52,596 bases of DNA from Rhodanobacteraceae bacterium (GTDB lineage: Bacteria > Acidobacteriota > Terriglobia > Terriglobales > Acidobacteriaceae). The notes beneath the pieces are model-generated. The model did no database searches, had not been told where the DNA came from, and worked only from the letters and a program-made list of their open reading frames with translations. The position numbers and the translations under genes are program-made. Positions 15,879 to 24,487 of the stretch are shown piece by piece (within the stretch, counting starts at the first letter, position 1; each line of letters opens with the position of its first letter). The DNA lies in contig JANXWZ010000164.1 in the NCBI GenBank assembly GCA_025350865.1, positions 1-52,596 on the forward strand. Reading direction: 5' to 3'.

Positions 15879-16667
15879 ATGCGGTACGCGAAGATCAAGA
15901 CGGCGGCTGGAGCGGGTTATGTCACGGTCGAGTTGCGCGATGGCGTGGAGTGGGCTGCGGCACCGATGGCGGGTCCGGAAGAAGATCCACTGCCGCTGCT
16001 TGCGTTCGCAGCTGCGCCGCTCGATACGGTTGCGCTGATGGCTCCGGTGCGGCCGTCGAAGATTGTCTGCGTTGGGCGTAACTACAAGGATCACGCGACG
16101 GAACTGGGCAACGATGTGCCGAAGGAGCCGCTTCTCTTCTTCAAACCGCCGAGCGCGCTCCTGGCTCCGGGTGGAACGGTGGTGATGCCGGCGATCTCCA
16201 AGCGCATCGACTACGAGGGTGAGTTGGGGATCGTGATCGGCAAGCGCTGCCGGAACCTCGGTGCGGACGAGGATGCTCGCGAGTACATTCGCGGCTATGT
16301 CCTGGTGAACGATGTGACGGCGCGGGATATTCAGAAGAGCGATGGGCAGTGGACTCGGGGCAAGGGCTACGATACGTTTTGCCCGGTGGGGCCGATTGTT
16401 TCCGACGAGATCGCCCCTTGCAGTGGCGAACCAGTGACAGTCACGACGAAACTCAACGGCGAGTTGCGGCAGACGGGCTCGACGGCGGATTTGATCTTTC
16501 CGATTGCCGAGCTGCTGCGGTATATCTCGGCCTGCATGACGCTGGAGGTGGGGGATTTGATCCCGACGGGAACTCCGGCGGGCGTGGGGCCGATGAATGC
16601 GGGGGATGTGGTTGAGGTGGGGATTTCAGGGTTGGGCATTTTGCGGAATACGCTGGCAGCAGAGTAG
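15879..16667 (+). CDS. Fumarylacetoacetate hydrolase family protein
   Basis: A 262-residue FAH-fold enzyme. VGRNYKDHATELG opens the catalytic domain, the metal ligands are in IDYEGELGIVIGK (Glu-x-Glu) and YVLVNDVTARDIQ (Asp), and the SDGQWTRGKGYDTFCPVGP and IPTGTPAGVGPM segments are typical of acylpyruvase/2-hydroxyhepta-diene-dioate isomerase relatives. The family cleaves or isomerises beta-diketo acids, including oxaloacetate decarboxylation in some members. Substrate unresolved. Cytoplasmic. Confidence 0.93.
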   Translation: MRYAKIKTAAGAGYVTVELRDGVEWAAAPMAGPEEDPLPLLAFAAAPLDTVALMAPVRPSKIVCVGRNYKDHATELGNDVPKEPLLFFKPPSALLAPGGTVVMPAISKRIDYEGELGIVIGKRCRNLGADEDAREYIRGYVLVNDVTARDIQKSDGQWTRGKGYDTFCPVGPIVSDEIAPCSGEPVTVTTKLNGELRQTGSTADLIFPIAELLRYISACMTLEVGDLIPTGTPAGVGPMNAGDVVEVGISGLGILRNTLAAE

Positions 16668-16787
16668 ATTTAGCACCCCTGATATGTTAGGCAAAGCACC
16701 CTGCGCTTATCATTCGTTGCCGACGAAGCGTAGAATCGACGCCTTGTCAACGAAGGGTGATTCCCGCCATCCAGGGGTTCAACAACC

Positions 16788-18266
16788 ATGATGTTCCGCA
16801 GGTCCCGAATTCTACACGCCGGGCCTTTTGCCTCTGCCTGCGTGTCCATCCTTTTGGTGCATGGGGCGTATTCCCAGCAACAGACGCAGCAACCTGAAGT
16901 TCATGCTGGCGCGAAGGATGCCAGCAGCAGCCCAATCGCAGAGCCACCAGTGATCCGCGGCCGGTTTCTGGAGCGCCTTGGCCGCTACTACCTCGCAGAC
17001 TGGCAAGGTAAGCTGCCCACCGGTCCTGCTCTCGCACGGCGCGCGTTCGATTCCCCGCTCGATAGCACGCCCTATCCCTCCGGCGATTGGAGCTACGGCG
17101 GGTCTCCTACCATCGGTGTCCCGGACACCACGGCTTATCCCCTGATGACTGCGCTCAAGCTCGAGAACCATCGCACCAAGGTTTACGGCTGGGCCAAGGG
17201 AACCTACAACCAGAGCACGAGCAGCGATAGCAACTACCCGCTCATCTTCGCGTCAGGGCCCGACACCGCGCGCCTGCATCAGGCTGTGGCGTTTGTCGAA
17301 CGCCTGCCGGACACGGTGCAAACGACGCACTTCGATTGGGGGTTTCACGCGACGGCGCTCTACTACGGCATTGATTACCGCTTCACCACCACAAAGGGCT
17401 ACCTGAGCAACCAGCTCCTTGTGTCCAACCGGACCTATGGCTATGACCCGTTGTCGGAGTATGCCGATCTGTACTTTCCGGTGAAAGACGGGCTGAACAT
17501 CCGCGTTGGGCGCTTTCTTTCGCTGCCTGGACTTGATTCGCCACTGGCACCGCTGAACTACACCATGACCCGATCTCTGGTTTACACCGCCGAACCGGTT
17601 ACGGACACAGGCGTGATCGCTACCCTGAAACTGAATAAGCAGTGGCTCGTTCAGCTTGGCGTGTCGGCTGGCCACGACGTCGCTCCCTGGTCCAGCGACC
17701 GCGAGCCTTCGCTCATTGCCTGCATCAATTATTCGTCAGGCTCGAATCACGACAACATCTACGCCTGCGCCAACGGCATTAATAACGGCAAGTACGCCTA
17801 CGACAACGTCCAGCACTACGACCTTACCTGGATGCACAAGTTCAACGCGAAATGGCATATGGGGACCGAAAGCTGGGTGATGTACGAGCGCGATGTGCCG
17901 AATGTGGCGGCCAACGTGGCGAATCCCGTTTCCCCGGAAGACGGAACTCTTGGCGCCACTTGTGCACCAGGGCAACTGCGCTGTTTCGCGCCTGAATACG
18001 CCGTGGTGACCTACCTGAACCGAGAGATCAATCCATCGCTCACAGTAGGCTTGCGTTCCGAACTATTGAATGACAAAAAGGGCCAGCGCACCGGTACAGC
18101 AACCAAATATACGGAGAACACGTTGTACGTAAACCGCTACTTTGGCAGCACGGTGCTGGTGCAGTCCGATTTGCGCTTTGACCACTCGTGGGACAAGCGC
18201 GGATACAACAACGGCAAAGCGCGCAACCAATTGGTCTACGGCATCAGCGTTGTTTACCGTTACTGA
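16788..18266 (+). CDS. Outer-membrane beta-barrel porin-like protein
   Basis: A 492-residue protein with a signal peptide (hydrophobic CVSILLVHGAYSQ) and alternating amphipathic strands rich in Tyr, Trp and Gly throughout. It ends in QLVYGISVVYRY, a C-terminal aromatic residue typical of outer-membrane barrels. The pattern (YLADWQGKL; HFDWGFHATALYYGIDYRF; NLYVPVKDG-like VKDGLNIRVGRF) matches the putative OmpL-like/beta-barrel porin group BBP2. Likely a passive channel; cargo unknown. Single gene, convergent with the cytochrome. Confidence 0.82.
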   Translation: MMFRRSRILHAGPFASACVSILLVHGAYSQQQTQQPEVHAGAKDASSSPIAEPPVIRGRFLERLGRYYLADWQGKLPTGPALARRAFDSPLDSTPYPSGDWSYGGSPTIGVPDTTAYPLMTALKLENHRTKVYGWAKGTYNQSTSSDSNYPLIFASGPDTARLHQAVAFVERLPDTVQTTHFDWGFHATALYYGIDYRFTTTKGYLSNQLLVSNRTYGYDPLSEYADLYFPVKDGLNIRVGRFLSLPGLDSPLAPLNYTMTRSLVYTAEPVTDTGVIATLKLNKQWLVQLGVSAGHDVAPWSSDREPSLIACINYSSGSNHDNIYACANGINNGKYAYDNVQHYDLTWMHKFNAKWHMGTESWVMYERDVPNVAANVANPVSPEDGTLGATCAPGQLRCFAPEYAVVTYLNREINPSLTVGLRSELLNDKKGQRTGTATKYTENTLYVNRYFGSTVLVQSDLRFDHSWDKRGYNNGKARNQLVYGISVVYRY

Positions 18267-18277
18267 GTGGTTCAAAA

Positions 18278-18430
18278 CTAGAGGACGCTGAGGAAGTTGA
18301 TCAGGTCTTGCTTTTCCTGGTCGGTGAGGCGGATGTCGAAGCGGGTGTCGTAGAAGTTGACTACTTCGGCGAGGGTTTTGGATTGGCCGTTGGAGAAGTA
18401 GGGGGCGCGGGCGCTCAGTCCGCGTAGCTG
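18278..18430 (-). pseudogene. Cut-off C-terminal 50 codons of the di-haem cytochrome
   Basis: Directly downstream of the amber codon at 18431-18433, and in the same frame, 50 codons continue to a TAG at 18278-18280. They encode QLRGLSARAPYFSNG, VVNFYDTRFDIRLTD and end in DLINFLSVL. This is the conserved C-terminus of MauG/CcpA-type di-haem cytochromes, so the stop truncates the upstream gene. Confidence 0.8.
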
Positions 18431-19711
18431 CTACATGACGATGGAGCCGGTGTCTGCGCAGCGGCCTGTGGTGAGGGCGCGGCCAGGGTCGGTGGTGTAG
18501 ATCTCGCGGCCCAGGTAGGGGTGCGGCGCGGCGTTGGGGTTCCAGGTCAGCTTGAAGATGGGCAGCGTGGGGTTGGCTGCTTTAGCTTCGGCGACAGTGG
18601 CGTAGGCGGTGGTGCCTACGTCCATCGCGGGGTGGTCAAGGTTGGAGCCGGCGAGCGGGGTAGTGTGGCAGCTGGCGCAGGTTCCAGAGGTGGGGCCGCC
18701 GGGCATTCCGGCCACGTCGCGGATGTGGAAGCTGCGATTCATGAAGATGGCGTTGCCGCGCGCGACGGATTCGCGGAAGTCGGTCTGCGGTGTGTGGCCG
18801 GTGTTGCCGTGGGCGGCTTTGGTCCAATAGCTGGCTTCGAGGAAGAGAGGCTGGTTGGGGCCGGTTTTGATGTTCTTGTTGAAGCCAAGAGCCCAGGCTC
18901 CGAGGGGGCCGCTGACTTCCGTGAGGTCGCCGCCCTTGGCGTCGGCGGATTGGGCAACAAAAATCTGGGACTCGAAGTCCAGGTTGTGCTGCAGTTCCGT
19001 CGGGGTGAGGGAGCGGCCGGTCTGCTCGTGCGCGTGCATAGCCTCGGCGGCCTGCTGGGCGAGCGTGGAGTCGCGACCGTCGGCGGCCAGCTGGGCTTTG
19101 ACGGTTGGGTTGAGGTGGAACGCGCCATCGGTGCCCAGGACGTACTTCAGGTTCGCGACCACGCGAGGGCGGCGGTAGACCGACACCGTATTGGTGGCCA
19201 GGCCGTAGGTGGTGGAGGTGTTGCAGGTGGTGGGGTCTTCGACGACTGCCAGCTTGTAGTCGGCGTTGGAGGGAACCGGGAGTGGGATGCGGAAGAGGCC
19301 GCGCTGGAGCAGGAGAGAGTGGGAGGCGGGATCGGCCTGTGGGAGCGAGGGGCAGTTGCTGCCGTCGATGGCGGCGAAGACGGGGTCTTTGCCGCGGGTG
19401 TCGACGTACTGCTGGCGGATGCGGTCGGTGGAGAGGCCCATGGCGCTGGAGGGCTGGTGGCAGGTGATGCAGGCGCGGTAGTTGGTGCCGACGTTCTGGA
19501 AGAAGGGGTGGTCGGCGGTGGCGATGGGGCCTTCCATGTTGACGATGGTGATGTCGCCGGTGGAGTCGGGGAAGGTGGAGAACATGGGAAGGTTGCGGCC
19601 GGTGCCGGGCTCCCACCAGGGGTCGCCGGAGTCGCCGTACTGGGCCATGAGGGCAACGGCGGTGATGCCGAGAGCGGCGGTGGCGAGGAGTTTGCGCGGG
19701 TGCAGGTTCAT
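18431..19711 (-). CDS. Di-haem cytochrome c (cytochrome c peroxidase/MauG-like), truncated by an in-frame stop
   Basis: A 426-residue exported protein with a signal peptide (LLATAALGITAVALMAQ) and two haem c motifs, CITCH (about residue 88) and CASCH (about residue 338). The family transfers electrons in the periplasm or reduces peroxide. The start at 19711 has AAGGA 7 nt upstream. The frame ends at an amber codon just after GRCADTGSIVM; the usual C-terminal APYFSNG segment lies beyond it in frame. The truncated product lacks a conserved loop near the low-potential haem and may be inactive. A read-through, a true nonsense mutation or a sequencing error are all possible. Confidence 0.82.
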   Translation of the reverse strand: MNLHPRKLLATAALGITAVALMAQYGDSGDPWWEPGTGRNLPMFSTFPDSTGDITIVNMEGPIATADHPFFQNVGTNYRACITCHQPSSAMGLSTDRIRQQYVDTRGKDPVFAAIDGSNCPSLPQADPASHSLLLQRGLFRIPLPVPSNADYKLAVVEDPTTCNTSTTYGLATNTVSVYRRPRVVANLKYVLGTDGAFHLNPTVKAQLAADGRDSTLAQQAAEAMHAHEQTGRSLTPTELQHNLDFESQIFVAQSADAKGGDLTEVSGPLGAWALGFNKNIKTGPNQPLFLEASYWTKAAHGNTGHTPQTDFRESVARGNAIFMNRSFHIRDVAGMPGGPTSGTCASCHTTPLAGSNLDHPAMDVGTTAYATVAEAKAANPTLPIFKLTWNPNAAPHPYLGREIYTTDPGRALTTGRCADTGSIVM

Positions 19712-19899
19712 GGTGGATTCCTTATGGAGTCGCATGGATGCTGCTGGAGCCTGGATTGGAGCGCGGTGGATCGATTGTATGCGAAGGAAATGTCGACCCA
19801 CACAAATATTGTCGAGCGGAAGGTAGGATGGGCGTCTAGCTCAATAGAAGGGTTCGCGTCCGCGATCTTCGATGTGGTCGTTTGGGAGTGCGTGAAGTT

Positions 19900-20451
19900 A
19901 TGGCGGCGATCGAGGGCTCTGTCTTGGCGTTTGGGAATGTGGAGGGTGCGCGGGAAGAGGTCGATCTCGCGGCTCTCGTCGAGACGTACGCCGGACTGTT
20001 GTTTCGCGTGGCGCACTCGGTGGTGCGAAGCAGAGCAGAGGCTGAGGATGTAGTGCAGGACGTTTTCGTACGAGTGATGGAACGGCGCAGCAAGCTCGGC
20101 GAGATTCGCGAGATGCGAGTGTGGCTGGTGCGGATTGCGTGGAACCTGGCGTTGGATCGGCGGAGACGGATCAGGCCGGAGCAGTTCGATGTGGGCTTTG
20201 CGGAGAGCCTCGTAGGGAGCGAGTTGGCCGCCGACAAGGCTCTCGACGAAGCACAGCGGATGGCGGCGGTGCTGCGGGAGTTGGAACGGTTGCCGAAGGG
20301 CGAACGCCATGTATTGCCGCTGGCGGCGGTCGAAGAGTTGGGCACGGCGGAGATGGCAGAGGTTCTGGGTCGGAGCGAATCGGCGGTGCGGGCGTTGTTG
20401 TTTCGCGCTCGCACCCGGCTGAAAGAGCGGCTCGAAGGAGGTAAGCGATGA
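19900..20451 (+). CDS. ECF-type RNA polymerase sigma factor
   Basis: A 183-residue sigma-70 family protein. Region 2 is LFRVAHSVVRSRAEAEDVVQ and EMRVWLVRIAWNLALD; region 4 is ELGTAEMAEVLGRSESAVRA and LFRARTRLKERLEG, a helix-turn-helix for the -35 element. The start at ATG 19900 has GGGAG 11 nt upstream. The next gene overlaps by 4 nt (ATGA), forming a sigma/membrane protein/secretin-like three-gene operon. It is divergent from the cytochrome gene across about 190 bp. Confidence 0.93.
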   Translation: MAAIEGSVLAFGNVEGAREEVDLAALVETYAGLLFRVAHSVVRSRAEAEDVVQDVFVRVMERRSKLGEIREMRVWLVRIAWNLALDRRRRIRPEQFDVGFAESLVGSELAADKALDEAQRMAAVLRELERLPKGERHVLPLAAVEELGTAEMAEVLGRSESAVRALLFRARTRLKERLEGGKR

Positions 20452-21035
20452 AGAATTCGGATGAGGCTATCAATAGGGTGCTGAGCGGACTGCGAGAGGT
20501 TGAGGCTCCGGCTGGGTTGGAGCGGCGGGTGTTGGCCGCGATGGAGGAGAGGGCGGCGGCGCGGGTTGGGTGGAAGCCGATGCGGTGGGCTATGGCTTGT
20601 GCGGTTGTGGAGGTGGCGGTGGCAGGGGCTTTGATGATGAGGCCCGCGCGGGTTCGGGTGGAGAAGGTTGCGGCGGTTGCCGTTCCGAAGATGCAGCCGG
20701 TACGGGCCCAGAGAGTGCAAGGGCGAAATACTGAGATTCTTCGCTTTGCTCAGAATGACCTCAACCGTAGGGTTATGCGAATGGCTGTCGCAGTTCCAGT
20801 CGCTACCGGTGGCTTCCCGGCGCCGCCCATGCCTCTGACGGAGTCCGAAAAGTTGTTGTTGCGGGTGGCGCATCGGGCCGATGCCACCGAGTTGACGCCG
20901 CTAAATGCAGAGGCTCGTGCGCGACAGAGTGCGGAGTTCGACAAGGAGTTTATTGAATTTTTTGCGGTGCCGGTGACGGTGACAGAAGAGCAACAGGCAT
21001 ATCCAACTGAAAGCGACAAGGGAGAGGCACGATGA
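20448..21035 (+). CDS. Predicted anti-sigma-like membrane protein with a repeat inserted in its coding sequence
   Basis: A 195-residue protein. Residues 1-40 are a helical cytosolic segment (RVLSGLREVEAPAGLERRVL), residues about 46-65 are one membrane segment (MRWAMACAVVEVAVAGALMM), and the rest is likely periplasmic. No zinc motif is seen, so anti-sigma function is inferred from position directly after the sigma gene (4-nt overlap). Residues 94-105 (NTEILRFAQNDL) are encoded by a family A palindromic repeat at 20725-20762, kept in frame. The 3' end overlaps the next gene by 4 nt. Confidence 0.75.
   Translation: MKNSDEAINRVLSGLREVEAPAGLERRVLAAMEERAAARVGWKPMRWAMACAVVEVAVAGALMMRPARVRVEKVAAVAVPKMQPVRAQRVQGRNTEILRFAQNDLNRRVMRMAVAVPVATGGFPAPPMPLTESEKLLLRVAHRADATELTPLNAEARARQSAEFDKEFIEFFAVPVTVTEEQQAYPTESDKGEAR
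20725..20762. repeat. Palindromic repeat family A inside a coding sequence
   Basis: GAAATACTGAGATTCTTCGC..TTGCTCAGAATGACCTC lies within the anti-sigma-like gene and adds about 12-13 residues in frame. The sequence matches intergenic copies in this window almost base for base, showing insertion rather than convergence. Confidence 0.85.
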
Positions 21036-21784
21036 AGTTTGCGAGTGGAGTAGTGGCGGTGATTTTGATGGCAACATGCGCGCTGGCGCAGGAAGCCCCG
21101 AAGAGCGATAAGGTGGAGTTGACGAAGGCACCGGTCCCGGACGGACCGATGACGACGCAGACCTTCTTTCTGAAGAATGCCTCCGGGGCGAACGACGGCA
21201 ATGAATTGTTGACAGGAATCCGGTTGCTGTTGCCGCCGCGCATCAAGATGTATCTCCTGCAGAGCCAGAATGCGCTGACCTTGACCGCGGGTGCTGAAGA
21301 CATGGCACTCGCGAAGAAGCTGATCGATGAACTCGACAAGCCGAAGAAGACCTATCGCTTATCCTTCACCATCACCGAGAGCGATGGCACCAGAAAGATT
21401 GGGGTGCAGCATACGTCTATGGTGATTGCCAACGGACAGCGCACCACGATGAAGAACGGCAGCAAGGTACCGGTTGCAACGGGCTCGTACAACAGTGCGG
21501 GAGCGACCTCGCAGACGCAGTTTACCTACCTCGATGTGGGCATCAATATCGACGCAACACTGAACGAGGTGGCAGGCGGCGCGCAGTTGAAAGCCAAAGT
21601 GGAGCAGTCGAGCATTGGCGAGGACCGCACCTTTAACGGGATTCAGGAGCCGATCGTTCGCCAAAGCGTGATGGAAGGCGTGTCCATGCTGCAGGTTGGC
21701 AAGCCTGAGGTAATCGGGTCGCTGGACATCACCGGCAGCACCAGGCACCTCGACATCGAGGTGGTGATGGAGCCGGTGAAGTAG
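21032..21784 (+). CDS. Secretin-like beta-domain protein of unknown function
   Basis: A 250-residue exported protein (signal MKFASGVVAVILMATCALAQ). Residues about 60-105 (IRLLLPPRIKMYLLQSQNAL, then MALAKKLIDELDKPKKTYRL) resemble the N-domain of type II/III secretins, and the rest (YLDVGINIDATLNEV..., PIVRQSVMEGVSMLQVGKPE) resembles the secretin core strands. It is much shorter than a real secretin and probably does not form a channel alone. It closes the sigma operon with a 4-nt overlap, so it may be a target or sensor partner of the sigma factor. Confidence 0.7.
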   Translation: MKFASGVVAVILMATCALAQEAPKSDKVELTKAPVPDGPMTTQTFFLKNASGANDGNELLTGIRLLLPPRIKMYLLQSQNALTLTAGAEDMALAKKLIDELDKPKKTYRLSFTITESDGTRKIGVQHTSMVIANGQRTTMKNGSKVPVATGSYNSAGATSQTQFTYLDVGINIDATLNEVAGGAQLKAKVEQSSIGEDRTFNGIQEPIVRQSVMEGVSMLQVGKPEVIGSLDITGSTRHLDIEVVMEPVK

Positions 21785-21788
21785 AGGG

Positions 21789-22727
21789 CTATTCCGAGCG
21801 GGCGGCGAGGGCGCGGACATCGACTACGTCGGTTGCCTTTCGCACTTCGCGCTCGGCGGCACTGGCGGCGTCGGTCATCCCCCGTTCTCGCAGAAACTGC
21901 GCGTAGTGGGCCATGGCGTCGACATAGATGGAGTGGCCCCAGCCCATGTCCAGCCTCATGCGGTTGGTGCCACGCCGCATGGCTTCGGCTGCCGCATCCA
22001 GGTTGCCGTCCTTCCAGTAGAAGTAGCCGAGAAAGTAAGTGGTGATGCCAGCCATCAAGCTGTCGGGCCCATAGCTCGCGGTAGATAGGTCAGCCGCGTT
22101 GCGAAACACGTTGACGGCCTGATCGCACTGGTGGATTCCACACAGCGCCAGCGCCAGACGCTGCTGCGCCGAGATGAGCTGGACCGGACCTTTTGCGGAA
22201 CTGGCGGCGAGCGTATCGACCGCCTGCTGTGCAGGCCCGACGGCCTTTTTGAACTTACCCTGTTTCAGGTAAACGCCGGCCAGGTCGCTGCGCGCAAGTG
22301 CGAGGCCCACCGGATCACCGAGTGTCTCCCGGATGTGGATCGCCTGGAGCTCTTCCTTTTCGGCGCGGCCGGAGTCGCCCATGAGGTTGTGCAACATCGC
22401 GAGGCTGGAGGTCGCGTCGGCGAGCCGATCGCCAGGACCATCATGCAGCAACGCTACGGCGTGGATCATGGCGTCTTCCGACTTGAGATACAGCGCGGCA
22501 TCCGCATACAAGGCGCCGAGGTTGCAGTAGATTCTGGCTTGCGCGACATTGGCCGCGTGGGCAGACATGGCGGCGTGCAGGGCGGTTTCGTTGACGTCAA
22601 TCTCGCGGATCAACTCAGTACGGCTCGGGAATCTCGGCTCGGGGCTGGGGGCTTGTGCGGAGGATGGAACGACCGTTGAAGCGAACGCCAGTACGGGGAG
22701 AAGCAATGCAGCAAAGCGATCAATCAT
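21789..22727 (-). CDS. Secreted tetratricopeptide-repeat protein
   Basis: A 312-residue protein with a signal peptide (LLLPVLAFASTVVPSSAQA) after ATG 22727, which has AAGGAAG 6 nt upstream. TPR helices are seen in ARIYCNLGALYADAALYLKS, RLADATSSLAMLHNLMGDSG, LALARSDLAGVYLKQGKFKK and MAGITTYFLGYFYWKDGNLD. TPRs bind partner proteins. Convergent with the sigma operon, 4 bp apart. No specific partner can be named. Confidence 0.85.
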   Translation of the reverse strand: MIDRFAALLLPVLAFASTVVPSSAQAPSPEPRFPSRTELIREIDVNETALHAAMSAHAANVAQARIYCNLGALYADAALYLKSEDAMIHAVALLHDGPGDRLADATSSLAMLHNLMGDSGRAEKEELQAIHIRETLGDPVGLALARSDLAGVYLKQGKFKKAVGPAQQAVDTLAASSAKGPVQLISAQQRLALALCGIHQCDQAVNVFRNAADLSTASYGPDSLMAGITTYFLGYFYWKDGNLDAAAEAMRRGTNRMRLDMGWGHSIYVDAMAHYAQFLRERGMTDAASAAEREVRKATDVVDVRALAARSE

Positions 22728-23318
22728 GGCGACTTCCTTGGGACAAGAAGCCTTCTCGTAAGCGTCGGCGATGTCCGCCGTCGGCGCGATCTCCTGCTTC
22801 ATGGATCAAGCAACATCAGGTCAAGCAAGTGTTACAGGTGCGGATGACCGAGGGGCCCAATCCCCGAGGCTGGCAACCCGATCGTTTCAGGTTGCCGGAT
22901 ACGGAGAACGAAAAGCGGTGAGGATAGTACGCGCAGAAGGGTTCGTGTCGCAAATGATTTATCGGATAAAAGGAAATAATTCTTAGGGGTACCGGGAAAG
23001 GAAATTTTGCCCTATCCCCACCTCAAACGATGGTGCCGTTTGAGATGGGGCACCCGGGCATTATTGGTGCGGGTTGCAGCCGGCCGAGGATGATCGCGCC
23101 GGGGCGATTCTGGACGCCGCGCTTCTCTCGCTCCAAACGGATCGATCGATGCAATCCGACATCGAATTACTGGGCAAGGCGTGTTGCCAGCCGCAGGAGT
23201 CGTCCCCTTGATCGGCGCTCCAGTGCCGAGTGCGTATGCGCAGCATGCCACCGGCATTAATCTGTTTGCGGACGGACGCTGATAAGATAGAGGGCAGAAA
23301 GACTGAAGGAGCAAACCT
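22728..23318. other. 591-bp gap between the TPR gene and transaldolase
   Basis: It contains a GGCAACC/GGTTGCC hairpin (22872-22896), a family B palindromic repeat (23016-23057), and GAAGGAG before the transaldolase start. A short plus-strand stretch ending near 23282 reads VLPAAGVVPLIGAPVPSAYA but has no start and an open antisense frame, so I do not call it a gene. The rest shows nothing recognisable. Confidence 0.4.
23016..23057. repeat. Palindromic repeat family B, copy 2
   Basis: CCCCACCTCAAACG (23016-23029) and CGTTTGAGATGGGG (23037-23050) pair over 14 bp with one mismatch and are followed by CACCCGG. Intergenic. Confidence 0.8.
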
Positions 23319-24305
23319 ATGCCAACGTTGTTGGAACAGCTTCGCGGGATGACTACAGTGGTCGCCGATTCGGGCGACATCAATTCAATCAAGCAGTTCA
23401 AGCCGACCGATTCGACGACGAATCCGTCGCTGATCGCGGCAGCCGCGCAGATGCCGGAGTATGCGTCGATCGTCGACGACGTTTTGAAGACAGCGCGCAA
23501 CCAGGCTGGAGATGGCGCGAGCGACAAGGATGTAGCGGCCCTCGCATTCAAGACGTTGGCAGTCGCCTTCGGACGTAAGATTCTCGACATCGTACCGGGT
23601 CGCGTTTCGACCGAAGTGGATGCCCGGCTCTCCTACGATCGCGAAAAGACGCTGGAACAGGCCCGCGACATCATCTCGCAGTATGACAAGGCCGGCATCG
23701 GCCGCGACCGCGTGCTGATCAAGATTGCTTCGACGTGGGAAGGCATCAAGGCAGCGGAGATCCTGGAGCAGGAAGGCATCCACTGCAACCTGACCCTGCT
23801 GTTCGGACTGCACCAGGCGATCGCCTGCGCGGAGGCTAAGGTGACGCTGATCTCGCCGTTCGTCGGCCGCATCCTCGACTGGTACAAGAAGGACACGGGC
23901 AAGGACTACACGGCGGCGGAAGATCCGGGCGTCCACTCGGTGACGACGATCTACAACTACTACAAGAAGTTCGACTACAAGACGGTCGTCATGGGGGCGA
24001 GCTTCCGCAATATCGGCGAGATTACCGAGCTGGCTGGATGCGATCTGCTGACCATCGCGCCGAAGCTGCTGGGCGAGCTCGATTCCACCGAAGGCGACCT
24101 GCCGAAGAAGCTTGACGCGGCCAAGGCGAAGACGATGGAGATCGAAAAGCTGACGATCGACCAGGCGACGTTCGAGAAGATGCACGCCGAAGATCGCATG
24201 GCGCACGACAAGCTGAAGGAAGGCATCGAAGGCTTCTCCAAGGCGCTGGAAGATCTGGAGCAGTTGCTGGCGAAGCGGTTGAGCGAGCTGATGCAGCACG
24301 CATAG
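23319..24305 (+). CDS. tal: Transaldolase
   Basis: A 328-residue class I transaldolase, moving a dihydroxyacetone unit between sugar phosphates in the non-oxidative pentose phosphate pathway. Motifs: [22 protein letters not shown] (first 10 residues of the family signature shown in part), the Schiff-base Lys in [11 protein letters not shown], and [19 protein letters not shown]. Length and C-terminus match the TalB subgroup. RBS AAGGAG lies 8 nt before ATG. A rho-independent terminator follows. Confidence 0.96.
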   Translation: MPTLLEQLRGMTTVVADSGDINSIKQFKPTDSTTNPSLIAAAAQMPEYASIVDDVLKTARNQAGDGASDKDVAALAFKTLAVAFGRKILDIVPGRVSTEVDARLSYDREKTLEQARDIISQYDKAGIGRDRVLIKIASTWEGIKAAEILEQEGIHCNLTLLFGLHQAIACAEAKVTLISPFVGRILDWYKKDTGKDYTAAEDPGVHSVTTIYNYYKKFDYKTVVMGASFRNIGEITELAGCDLLTIAPKLLGELDSTEGDLPKKLDAAKAKTMEIEKLTIDQATFEKMHAEDRMAHDKLKEGIEGFSKALEDLEQLLAKRLSELMQHA

Positions 24306-24343
24306 AGCCTGGGTCCGTTGGTTGTATGGTGGCATGAAGACAA

Positions 24344-24374
24344 CTACTGAGATTCTGGTTTTGCCAGAATGACG
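24344..24374. repeat. Palindromic repeat family A, variant copy
   Basis: CTACTGAGATTCTGG..TTGCCAGAATGACGG keeps the GATTCTGG/CCAGAATGAC arms but has a shorter centre than the TTCGCT form. The same variant occurs at 42695. Lies between tal and its terminator. Confidence 0.7.
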
Positions 24375-24393
24375 GCGGTGATGGTTTGGACGA

Positions 24394-24426
24394 GGGCGGC
24401 TCCCCACGAGCCGCCCTTTCTCTTTG
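24394..24426 (+). terminator. Rho-independent terminator after tal
   Basis: GGGCGGCT (24394-24401) pairs with AGCCGCCC (24409-24416) over a 7-nt loop, followed by TTTCTCTTTG. It is a strong classic terminator for the transaldolase transcript. Confidence 0.8.
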
Positions 24427-24487
24427 CCAGACGCAAAGCCAGTTATTGCCTGAAAATCCACCGGCCCCGCCGAACTACCATCGAAGG

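Noticed and set aside
19828-19870. Short tRNA-like start (GGGCGTCTAGCTCAAT)
   Set aside because: The following bases cannot form an anticodon arm or a T-arm at the right distance.
18521-20053. Long Gly/Val-rich plus-strand frame of 510 codons
   Set aside because: Antisense of the di-haem cytochrome gene; its composition reflects GC bias at codon third positions.
23130-23282. Possible C-terminal gene fragment (VLPAAGVVPLIGAPVPSAYA) before transaldolase
   Set aside because: Both strands are open here, no start or domain is visible, and similarity could not be judged without a search.
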